The notes beneath the pieces are model-generated. The model made no database searches and was not told where the DNA came from. It saw only the letters and a program-made list of their open reading frames with translations. Positions 52,001 to 59,283 of a stretch of DNA of 64,000 nucleotides are shown in pieces; positions within the stretch are counted from its first letter, which is position 1, and every line of letters begins with the position of its first letter. The stretch is from an uncultured Phocaeicola sp. (GTDB lineage: Bacteria > Bacteroidota > Bacteroidia > Bacteroidales > Bacteroidaceae), in assembly GCA_948579315.1 (NCBI GenBank), contig CAPAOL010000004.1, positions 16,081 to 80,080 of the forward strand. The letters are read 5' to 3'. Made by a program: the position numbers and the translations under genes.

Positions 52001-52348
52001 CACTTTCTTTTGCGTACCAAAGCCTACTACCACAACTTCGTCCAGCGTTTGCGTATCTTCCGCTAAAGAGATTTGATAAAAAGTTTGGTTGCCATTGATT
52101 GTAAATTCTTGGGGGGTATACCCGATAAAGGAAACAATTAGCACACTGCTTTTTGAGGCTTGGATTGTGAATTTTCCATCCAGATCAGTAACCGTTCCGT
52201 TGGTAGTACCTTTGACAACTACACTAGCACCGATAATGGGCTCATTGAGCTTTTTATCCGTGACTACACCGGTGATGCTGAATTGCTGGGCGTACAGGAA
52301 TGTACAGTTGCAAAGCAATATCAAAAATAGAATTGAGATTTTTTTCAT
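49094..52348 (-). CDS. SusC/RagA-family TonB-linked outer-membrane glycan transporter
   Basis: 1084-residue transporter of the second SusC/SusD pair. Signal peptide to about residue 20, carboxypeptidase-regulatory-like domain (FSITGVVTDKKLNEPIIGASVVVKGTTNGTVTDLDGKF), TonB box region LDEVVVVGFGTQKKVNLTG, plug (PTMNIRGTGNLNTGSSASPLVLIDG; VLKDAAASAIYGSRAPFGVILVTTK), and a barrel ending SYTLSCGINITL. It imports oligosaccharides through the outer membrane using TonB energy. It is the first gene of the PUL operon, with a -7 box at 52389-52396, and is divergent from the hybrid two-component regulator that probably controls it. Confidence 0.95.
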   Translation of the reverse strand: MKKISILFLILLCNCTFLYAQQFSITGVVTDKKLNEPIIGASVVVKGTTNGTVTDLDGKFTIQASKSSVLIVSFIGYTPQEFTINGNQTFYQISLAEDTQTLDEVVVVGFGTQKKVNLTGAVATVDKKTLESRPVTSVSQALQGVMPGLNIDMNDKGGRLDYNPTMNIRGTGNLNTGSSASPLVLIDGAEGDINSLNPQDIANISVLKDAAASAIYGSRAPFGVILVTTKSGEAGKATIQYSNNFRWSRPTNIPDMLDSYRFAKYFNAAQKNSGSGTTFIFTDDTIDRIQKYMASEYPYTSDPNGSQGNNFFPFNVASNDNQNWPRNFIDKTSFGQEHNLSISGGGEKVKYYLSGAFLSQNGQMNYSDENKKRYNISGKVTGQVTKWLSLDFNARFIRSDIEMPTFVKLYGDRFFAETTKLYPMMPLYDNNGHYTRNPKLMQLTSGGRSNSSKDTYFTSGGFHLTPLKGLGIHGQATLRTESYRHQYNVNKVYLYTRDNQPVEEAWLGGDPDLAAGKTFVQSQTQQTSMMTTSLYADYEYSWNKHNFKVTAGMNTEYYYINELIGKRYDVINENVPSINTATGTSDLKGSSKEWATMGYFARLNYDYEGRYLLEGNIRRDGTSRFRGNQRWGTFPSVSIGWNIAREAFWSPAEAYVNLLKLRFSYGSLGNQNTDNYYPTYSIQNITVGSVDAGGRWLLDLANKSNIASSPGLVSSLLTWERVTSYNAGLDFGAFNNRLNGYVEYYIRDTKDMVGPAEEITPLVGASAPKMNNTSLRTKGWELQLTWQDRIGKVGYHASFNLSDAQTEVTEYPNPDKTFYTKDEDGNTIENYWKGKKLGEIWGFKTVGIAKTDEEMQSWIAQHDQSKLPNVGNNIWKAGDIMYANLDDNPAIEKGTSATDPKDLTIIGNYTPRFRFGFSLGADYKGFDINLMFQGVAKRDVWVGGDDRTAYSKGMIFWGINGGQWDSTGYEEHMDYFRPEGDEMGANLNAYYPRPIIGSKQNQQVQSRYLQNAAYIRLKNIQIGYTLPKAWIQKANLEKVRLFFSGDNLWTGTKMSKNFDPELIYQNGMSYPLSYTLSCGINITL

Positions 52349-52388
52349 GCTTCTCTGTTTTTTAATTAGACATTAGGTTAATACATTG

Positions 52389-52396
52389 CAAATGTA
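52389..52396 (-). promoter_or_regulatory. -7 box of the PUL susC promoter
   Basis: TACATTTG on the minus strand, 41 bp before the SusC ATG. No clear -33, as expected for a promoter that depends on an activator such as the divergent hybrid two-component regulator. Confidence 0.5.
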
Positions 52397-52478
52397 TGTT
52401 AATCAGTGATGTGGCTTAATACACGTTCATTTCATTCAGCATGCATGTTTAATGCATCTCTATATTTTTTGGTGAATC

Positions 52479-52512
52479 TTTGTTGTTATCTCTTTTTTAT
52501 TTTATTCCTTTG
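52479..52512 (+). promoter_or_regulatory. promoter of the hybrid two-component regulator
   Basis: TTTG (52479-52482), a 22-bp spacer and TTCCTTTG (52505-52512), 20 bp before the regulator's ATG. The -7 box is identical to the one of acpP; the spacer is slightly long. Confidence 0.45.
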
Positions 52513-52532
52513 CTACAGGTAATGAATTAAAT

Positions 52533-55500
52533 ATGAACCTTAAAATCTTATCACTGGTTATAATTGGAGTATGTATATTGCTGCCGGATGTGTGCTATGC
52601 TTTTTTAAGCAAAGATGTGCATCTGCTCAATATGCAAAACGGATTGGCCGACAATACCGTATCTGCTGTTTATAAGGATAAAGAAGGCTTCATTTGGTTT
52701 GGAACCCGAAACGGGTTGAGCCGTTATGACGGTAGGCGGATTACAAATTTTGAAAGGAGTAGGAGTTATCCTAGTATTTCAAACTTAAAGGAGGTTTTTG
52801 ACGGGGTGCTGGCATTTGTGGATAATGGTGTCTTTTCTGCATTTGATTTGAAAAAAGAACGGTTTTTGTCTGTGGTTTCTTCTTCGGGACAGGGTATTCC
52901 ATCTCGAGGGATGTTGCAGAGGAATGATTCGTTGGTTTGGGTGATTTCCGGGAGTGAGCTGCATTTAATGAAGCGGTGCGCATCAAAAGAGGGTGAGCTT
53001 CGGCTCCGGGTTCAAGAAAAATATACAGGCTGGAATAACCAGGATAATCTTTTGGTTGCCATCACTTATTCTTCGGATAAAAAAAGTATCTGTCTGATTG
53101 ATGAAAAAGGTAGAATTATCTTGCTGGATGCGACAAACCTGAATTCCTTTCGGGTGATTGACCTGGGGCGTACCGGTAGTCTGTCTGTAAATTCTGTTTT
53201 GTATGATGATGGTCGGATATGGATTTCTACAATTGCTCATGGGGTTATTTATTACAATGAACGAACCGGGAAAATCAAGCAGTTGACTTATCATGTGGCT
53301 CCGGTATCCGACAGACTTTCTCATACAGATGTTTTCGGTGTTATCAGATTAAATGAGAATAAATATCTGGCCGTAACGTGGAATGGATATACGGTGATGA
53401 CAATAGATAAAAATAATCAGGACGAGATATTGACAGAAGTTTATAGTAACACTTCTTCTTTGATGTACCGCAATCTTGAAACGAGGATGATTGCGGCTTA
53501 TTACGATTCACATGGTATTCTGTGGATTGGTACGGATGGTGGAGGAGTTATCTGGTCGGATTTGCGTATGCAGTTTTATAATTGTTTTTATCAGGACAGG
53601 CATAATGAGATTTGTTCTATTGTAGCGGATGACGATCATTATCTTTGGTTGGCAACATACCATAAAGGAATTATGCGGAGCCGGACAGCGTTTGGTACTT
53701 CGGAAAAAACAGACTTCTTTCAAGTAGGAGATCAAGATGTGAAAAAACAACAGACAGTGTTGTGCAGTCTGAAAGATGAGAAAGGGAATTTATGGTTTGG
53801 GAATTCAGATGGTTCATTGACCTGTTATTATAAAAAAGAACGCTCATTCAAGATATTGCGATTGATCACGGAAGATGGTGACCTTAACAAATCATCTGTC
53901 TGGGCCTTATTTCTTGATAGCAAAGGCCGTTTTTGGATTGGTACACATAAAGGACTTTGGTTATTCGACCGTGAAACGAACAGGGGTAAGAAGATACATT
54001 TCAAAGTATCCGGATTACAGAACTTGTCTCCTCTTTATATTCGTGCTATGGCTGAAACCGACGATCATACGCTTTGGCTGGGCACTGCGAATTATGGTAT
54101 ATGTAAAGTGATAAATGAAAAAGAACTGCAGACCGGCTATGAAAAGAAGTATGGTATGGCTGAGAATTCCGTTCGTTCATTATTAGCTTCGTCTGATGGT
54201 AATCTGTATGTCGGATACATGGCCGGTCTGGCAGTTTTCTCTCCCGGACAGGATGCGATAACTCATGTATATACTACCCGGGATGGATTGTGCAGTAACT
54301 TTATTGGTTGCATGACTGAGGATGCGGACGGGCAAATCTGGTTGGGCTCTAATTCAGGTATTTCCCGTTATAGCCGTCATCAGCATTTGTTTTATAATTA
54401 TTACATTGCAGGCAGTAACCGTTCTGTCCTGCATTGGGAGGATGTCCTGTTTTGGGGAAATAATAAAAATCTTACTTATTTTAACCCCGATGACATTAAA
54501 GCGTTTACCACTTCCGAATCTGTCGTGATTACCGGATTGGAGGTAAATAATAAACCTGTAGAGATAGGAAGAGAGGTCAATGGGCAGACCATTCTTTCAC
54601 AAAGTATTTTCTATACGCCTTTTGTCCGGTTGAATCATGCGAATCGTGACTTTGCGCTGACGTTCAATAACCTTTCTTATTCTGAAAGCCAGCAGAAGTA
54701 TAGTTACAGGCTTCGTCCTTATCAGCCTGGTTGGCTTGTGGCCAACGGAGGGGAAAAAGTTTCGTATGCTAACCTTCCTGCCGGGGAATATGTTTTTGAG
54801 GTGAAAAATATTTATCCGGATGAAAGAGACAGTAAAATAACCTCGTTGAGAGTAGAGATTTTGCCTCATTGGAGTGAAACTTTCTTTTTCCGCTTCTGTA
54901 TGATGGTGCTGGGAGGGATAATAGTTTATATGGTTATGCAGCGTATTAAATTACGGCAAAAGAGGTTGGAGCACGAGTTGCGCTTGGAACATGAGATATT
55001 TGCTGCTACTGTAGAGCGTGACAAGGAGAAGCAGATTCGGATGGAACGCGAGAATTTCTTTACGAATGCAGCTCACGAGTTGCGTACACCTTTAACTTTA
55101 ATCTTATCTCCCCTGCAGGAATTGTTAGGAACCGTCCGCCCTTCAGACACCGTCTATACTAAACTGGCTGCCATGTATCGCAATGGAACCTCTTTGCAGA
55201 CATTGGTCGATCATTTGCTTTATGTGCAGAAGATTGAAGCAGGTATGATTAAACTCCGGATTTCGAAAGTCGATATAGTGGTATTGGCAAAGCAGATAAC
55301 CGATCCTTTTCATGAACTGGCAGAAACAGAAGGGATTAACTTTACGGTTGAATCGCTGAATGAGCCACTTTTGCTATGGATAGACGTGGAAAAAATAAGT
55401 TCGGCTATCCGTAATTTATTATCTAATGCGTTTAAGTATACATCTCCGAATGGAAAGGTGATTTTTAAGATGAACCGTATCGAGATAGATGGATATTCAT

Positions 55501-56606
55501 TTTGCAGTATAATCATATCGGATACAGGTAAAGGAATACCGGAAGAGTTACGGGGGAGGATTTTTGAATCATTTATTACCGGAGAAAATACACCTTTGTT
55601 TTCTAATAAGGTAGGTATAGGCTTGCGTATTGTTAAAAATACGATGGATCTTCATCATGGCACGGTGAATTTGGACAGTACTCTCGGAAAGGGTAGCACT
55701 TTCACATTATTGATTCCTGAGGGAAATGCACATTTTGCAGAGGACCGGTATGAGATTGTTGGTGCTCCGGAGATGGAGGAATATGCTCTTCCGTTACCGG
55801 TAATGCAGGCGGAAGGGCAGGAAGACAAGCCTTCGAATAAAAAAACATCTCTTCTTGTTATTGAGGACAATGAGGAAATCCGGCATTATGTCTGTTCTTT
55901 ATTCTGTAAAGATTATGCCGTATATGAGGCGGCAAACGGTGAAGAGGGGGTTGATGTGGCAATGAGTAAAATTCCGGATTTGATTATTTCTGATATAATG
56001 ATGCCTGTAAAAGATGGGTTTACCTGTTGCCGGGAATTGCGTGAGCAGCCTCGGACAGCACATATCCCTATTTTGATGCTGACGGCAAAGGCTGAGGATG
56101 CGGATGTGTTGCAGGCTTCAAAAATAGGTGTGGATGATTATATGATGAAACCCTTCAATCCGGAGGTATTGAAGGCAAAAGTCCGGAACCTGATACTCCA
56201 GCGGGAACGCCTGAAGAGGATATATACAAAGACGTTGATGTTGAAGCAGCAGGAAAGTGAACCGGAAGCGGATGGGAATAATGCTCCGGATGATTTTATA
56301 CAGCAAATTATTCATGTCATAGAAGCTAATCTGGCGAATGAGAACTTTAATGTAAAAATGTTGGCGGAGCAATTGAATATGAGTCAGCCTACTCTTTATA
56401 GAAAAATAAAGCAACGTAGCGAACTGGCTGCTATTGATATGATTCGGAGTGTACGGATGAGCAAGGCTGCCTCCCTTATTATGGAGAACAGGTATTCCAT
56501 TCAGGAAATAGCCGAAATGGTAGGATATAGTGATACACGTACGCTCCGAAAGCATTTTACCGAGCAATTCGGAGTGTCTCCATCCAAGTATATGGAAAAG
56601 GATTGA
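52533..56606 (+). CDS. hybrid two-component system sensor/regulator (HTCS) of the PUL
   Basis: 1357-residue one-protein two-component system. Signal peptide (to about residue 23). The periplasmic sensor is built of Reg_prop beta-propeller repeats (NGLADNTVSAVYKDKEGFIWFGTRNGLSRYDG and similar units to about residue 690) and a Y_Y_Y domain to about 775. One membrane helix follows near 785-805, then the histidine kinase with H848 in NAAHELRTPLTLI, an ATPase domain with SDTGKGIPEEL and KVGIGLRIVKNTMDLH, a receiver with D1154 in DLIISDIMMPVKDG, and a C-terminal AraC-type DNA-binding domain (NEEI... to FGVSPSKYMEKD). Such proteins bind oligosaccharide in the periplasm and activate the adjacent susC operon. 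Divergent from it and complete. Confidence 0.96.
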   Translation: MNLKILSLVIIGVCILLPDVCYAFLSKDVHLLNMQNGLADNTVSAVYKDKEGFIWFGTRNGLSRYDGRRITNFERSRSYPSISNLKEVFDGVLAFVDNGVFSAFDLKKERFLSVVSSSGQGIPSRGMLQRNDSLVWVISGSELHLMKRCASKEGELRLRVQEKYTGWNNQDNLLVAITYSSDKKSICLIDEKGRIILLDATNLNSFRVIDLGRTGSLSVNSVLYDDGRIWISTIAHGVIYYNERTGKIKQLTYHVAPVSDRLSHTDVFGVIRLNENKYLAVTWNGYTVMTIDKNNQDEILTEVYSNTSSLMYRNLETRMIAAYYDSHGILWIGTDGGGVIWSDLRMQFYNCFYQDRHNEICSIVADDDHYLWLATYHKGIMRSRTAFGTSEKTDFFQVGDQDVKKQQTVLCSLKDEKGNLWFGNSDGSLTCYYKKERSFKILRLITEDGDLNKSSVWALFLDSKGRFWIGTHKGLWLFDRETNRGKKIHFKVSGLQNLSPLYIRAMAETDDHTLWLGTANYGICKVINEKELQTGYEKKYGMAENSVRSLLASSDGNLYVGYMAGLAVFSPGQDAITHVYTTRDGLCSNFIGCMTEDADGQIWLGSNSGISRYSRHQHLFYNYYIAGSNRSVLHWEDVLFWGNNKNLTYFNPDDIKAFTTSESVVITGLEVNNKPVEIGREVNGQTILSQSIFYTPFVRLNHANRDFALTFNNLSYSESQQKYSYRLRPYQPGWLVANGGEKVSYANLPAGEYVFEVKNIYPDERDSKITSLRVEILPHWSETFFFRFCMMVLGGIIVYMVMQRIKLRQKRLEHELRLEHEIFAATVERDKEKQIRMERENFFTNAAHELRTPLTLILSPLQELLGTVRPSDTVYTKLAAMYRNGTSLQTLVDHLLYVQKIEAGMIKLRISKVDIVVLAKQITDPFHELAETEGINFTVESLNEPLLLWIDVEKISSAIRNLLSNAFKYTSPNGKVIFKMNRIEIDGYSFCSIIISDTGKGIPEELRGRIFESFITGENTPLFSNKVGIGLRIVKNTMDLHHGTVNLDSTLGKGSTFTLLIPEGNAHFAEDRYEIVGAPEMEEYALPLPVMQAEGQEDKPSNKKTSLLVIEDNEEIRHYVCSLFCKDYAVYEAANGEEGVDVAMSKIPDLIISDIMMPVKDGFTCCRELREQPRTAHIPILMLTAKAEDADVLQASKIGVDDYMMKPFNPEVLKAKVRNLILQRERLKRIYTKTLMLKQQESEPEADGNNAPDDFIQQIIHVIEANLANENFNVKMLAEQLNMSQPTLYRKIKQRSELAAIDMIRSVRMSKAASLIMENRYSIQEIAEMVGYSDTRTLRKHFTEQFGVSPSKYMEKD

Positions 56607-56632
56607 ATCTGCTTCTTATCCGAAGCAGATTC
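56605..56632. terminator. hairpin formed by the 3' ends of HTCS and pfkA
   Basis: GAATCTGCTTC (56605-56615) and GAAGCAGATTC (56622-56632) form a perfect 11-bp stem with a 6-nt loop. The stem starts inside the HTCS stop codon, and its right arm is the last five codons of convergent pfkA. Probably a shared terminator for both genes. Confidence 0.75.
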
Positions 56633-57626
56633 CCATCCGTTTGCCTTGTACAATCAGGTCATGGTTCTCATTGACAAGTTTTAATTTACCAGCCACTTCA
56701 TTCAGAGGGATGGAGCCAATTTCCGCACCTTGCAGAGAGACCATTCGTCCGAATTGTCCGGAAGCAATCAGTTCTGTGGCATGTCCACCCATACGAGTGG
56801 CCAGATTACGGTCGTAGGGAGTAGGAGAGCCGCCACGCTGGATATATCCCAGTACAGTTTCACGGGTCTCGAATCCGGTTTCATATTCTATTTCTTGGGC
56901 TATATATTCGGCGGCTTTTTTGCCGTCCATGGTTTTGATGCCTTCTGCGACAACAACAATGGAATAGGGCTTCCCTTTTTTCAAGCGTTCAATGATGGTA
57001 TTGCCTATATTATGAATATCATAAGACAGTTCCGGAATAAGAATCACGTCACCGCCTCCCGCCATTCCGGAATAAAGTGCAATCCAGCCAGCTTTATGTC
57101 CCATCACTTCAATAACCATGACACGTTGGTGTGAACTGGCTGTAGAATGCAGCCGGTCAATGGCATCGGTAGCAATGGTCACGGCAGAATCGAATCCGAA
57201 TGAAACGTCTGTTCCCCAAACATCGTTATCTATTGTTTTAGGTACAGAAACAACGTTCACACCTGCTTGGGCCAGTTTGGCTGCGGTCTTTTGGGTTCCG
57301 TTTCCGCCGATACATACGATACAGTCCAGACCTAGATCATGGATATTCTTTAACATCAAAGCCGGTTTGTCCTCCGAGGCTGCCGACAGGCGTTTCTTGA
57401 ATGGCTTTTCTCTGGAAGTGCCTAGTATTGTCCCTCCCAGATTTAACAAGCCCGATAATGATTTTTCTGTCAATGGTTCTACGTCATTGTCCAGCAATCC
57501 CCGGAATCCGCTATGAATTCCATAAACTTCCATACCGTAATGATTTATCGCTGTTTTGCAAACTCCTCTAATTGTGGCGTTTATTCCTGGACAGTCTCCT
57601 CCTGATGTCAATATTCCTATCTTCAT
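56616..57626 (-). CDS. pfkA: 6-phosphofructokinase
   Basis: 336-residue phosphofructokinase that makes fructose 1,6-bisphosphate in glycolysis. The nucleotide-binding opening is MKIGILTSGGDCPGINATIRG, with CIGGNGT (G110, equivalent to E. coli G104), VPKTIDNDVWG with catalytic D133, the MGHKAG substrate loop, and VVAEGIK. The residue equivalent to E. coli G124 is Lys (K130), as in pyrophosphate-dependent enzymes, while G110 is the ATP-type choice, so the phosphoryl donor cannot be settled from sequence. Length is that of a bacterial PfkA. The last codons form part of a terminator shared with the HTCS gene. Confidence 0.93.
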   Translation of the reverse strand: MKIGILTSGGDCPGINATIRGVCKTAINHYGMEVYGIHSGFRGLLDNDVEPLTEKSLSGLLNLGGTILGTSREKPFKKRLSAASEDKPALMLKNIHDLGLDCIVCIGGNGTQKTAAKLAQAGVNVVSVPKTIDNDVWGTDVSFGFDSAVTIATDAIDRLHSTASSHQRVMVIEVMGHKAGWIALYSGMAGGGDVILIPELSYDIHNIGNTIIERLKKGKPYSIVVVAEGIKTMDGKKAAEYIAQEIEYETGFETRETVLGYIQRGGSPTPYDRNLATRMGGHATELIASGQFGRMVSLQGAEIGSIPLNEVAGKLKLVNENHDLIVQGKRMGICFG

Positions 57627-57735
57627 AGCCTTTGATGTTAAGTTGTAAGCGACCGTAAAGATAACAAAAAATAAAAGTAATGTAGAAAACTATAAAAAAA
57701 ATAATGTTATCAGCCATTATAATATAGAAATAAGC

Positions 57736-57743
57736 TATTTTTG
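57736..57743 (+). promoter_or_regulatory. -7 box of the GH3-family operon
   Basis: TATTTTTG fits TAnnTTTG and overlaps the in-frame TTG at 57741, ruling that out as a start. It is 31 bp upstream of the ATG at 57774. No good -33 is seen. Confidence 0.5.
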
Positions 57744-57773
57744 CAAGATATAACGAATCGTATACTAAGACAA

Positions 57774-59279
57774 ATGAATTCTACCAGATTAATTAGTACG
57801 CTATTCAAGCCCAGACAAAAAGCGACAGCCTTGTATGCAACTCAGGCTGAGGCGCTCCAACATAAAGTGTTTTGCCGGCTGATGAAGGATGCGGCCCATA
57901 CGGAGTGGGGATTGAAATATGGCTATAAAGACATAAAGAGATATCAAGACTTTCAACGTGTACCTATACAGACTTACGAAGAAATCAAGCCATACGTGGA
58001 ACGGATGCGTCATGGAGAGAAAGATGTCCTGTGGCGTGGAGAAGTGCAGTGGTTTGCCAAATCTTCAGGAACAACTAATGACAAAAGTAAGTTTATTCCT
58101 GTCAGCAGGGAGGGACTTCATGATATTCATTATGCGGGTGGTATGGATGCAGTGGCGCTGTATCTCCAACAAAATCCTGAGAGTCGTTTTTTCTCTGGAA
58201 AAGGTCTGATTCTTGGAGGAAGCCATGCACCAAACTATAATGTGAAACGAAGTCTTGTAGGAGACCTTTCTGCCATATTGATTGAAAATGTGAATCCGTT
58301 GGTCAATCTGATTCGGGTGCCCGATAAAAAGATTGCGTTGCTGAGTGATTTCGAGGAAAAAGTAGAAAGGATTACTCGTGCCACAATGAATCAGAATGTG
58401 ACCAATCTTTCAGGAGTGCCGTCATGGATGATGGCTGTACTGAAACATATTCTGGAAGTGAAGGGAACGGATAATTTGGCGGAAGTATGGCCTGATTTGG
58501 AAGTTTTTTTTCATGGAGGGGTTGCTTTTACTCCTTATCGCGAACAATATAAACAGCTTATTCGTAGCGACAAGATGCATTATATGGAAACATACAATGC
58601 CAGTGAAGGTTTTTTCGGATTACAAAATGATTTCAGTGATCCTTCCATGTTACTGATGATTGACTATGGGGTATTTTATGAATTTATTCCGATGGAAGAT
58701 GTCGGTACTGAAAATCCTCATATTGTTCCGTTAACAGATGTGGAGTTGAATAAAAATTATGCGATGGTCATCAGTACTTCCTGCGGATTGTGGCGTTATA
58801 TGATTGGTGATACCGTGAAGTTCACCAACAAACACCCCTATAAATTTGTTATAACAGGGCGTACCAAGCACTTTATTAATGCATTTGGTGAGGAGTTGAT
58901 GGTGGATAATGCGGAACAAGGGTTGGCAAAAGCCTGCGAGGCGACCGGTGCACAGATTATTGATTATTCTGCTGCTCCTGTTTTCATGGATGCACATGCC
59001 AAGTGCCGTCATCAGTGGCTGATAGAATTTGCCGTTATGCCGGATTCTTTAGAGAATTTTAGTCGGGTTCTTGACACTTCTTTACAACAAATTAACTCCG
59101 ATTACGAAGCTAAACGCCATAAAAACATTACCTTGCAGCCGTTGGAAATAATCGTGGCGAGACCTAATCTGTTCCACGATTGGCTGAAAGAAAAAGGCAA
59201 ATTAGGCGGACAGCACAAAGTGCCGAGATTGAGCAATACGCGTGATTATATAGAAGAAATGCTAAGCTTGAACCAATAA
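57774..59279 (+). CDS. GH3-family (auxin-promoter GH3-like) acyl-adenylate/amido synthetase
   Basis: 501-residue member of the GH3 family (plant auxin-responsive GH3, ANL-type adenylating fold; not glycoside hydrolase family 3). ATP motif 1 is WFAKSSGTTNDKSKFIPVS, motif 2 is METYNASEGFFGLQ, and motif 3 is FVITGRTKHFINAFGEELMVDNAE. Plant relatives adenylate a carboxylic acid and join it to an amino acid. In bacteria the substrates are largely unknown. The ATG at 57774 is used because an upstream TTG falls in the -7 box. It is followed after 4 bp by an Ig-like lipoprotein and a DUF3108 protein in one operon, suggesting a link with the envelope. Confidence 0.9.
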   Translation: MNSTRLISTLFKPRQKATALYATQAEALQHKVFCRLMKDAAHTEWGLKYGYKDIKRYQDFQRVPIQTYEEIKPYVERMRHGEKDVLWRGEVQWFAKSSGTTNDKSKFIPVSREGLHDIHYAGGMDAVALYLQQNPESRFFSGKGLILGGSHAPNYNVKRSLVGDLSAILIENVNPLVNLIRVPDKKIALLSDFEEKVERITRATMNQNVTNLSGVPSWMMAVLKHILEVKGTDNLAEVWPDLEVFFHGGVAFTPYREQYKQLIRSDKMHYMETYNASEGFFGLQNDFSDPSMLLMIDYGVFYEFIPMEDVGTENPHIVPLTDVELNKNYAMVISTSCGLWRYMIGDTVKFTNKHPYKFVITGRTKHFINAFGEELMVDNAEQGLAKACEATGAQIIDYSAAPVFMDAHAKCRHQWLIEFAVMPDSLENFSRVLDTSLQQINSDYEAKRHKNITLQPLEIIVARPNLFHDWLKEKGKLGGQHKVPRLSNTRDYIEEMLSLNQ

Positions 59280-59283
59280 GAAC

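Noticed and set aside
57774..59279. Glycoside hydrolase family 3
   Set aside because: The name GH3 here refers to the auxin-responsive adenylating family; SSGTT, YNASEG and TGRTKHF motifs belong to that fold and no beta-glucosidase motif is present.
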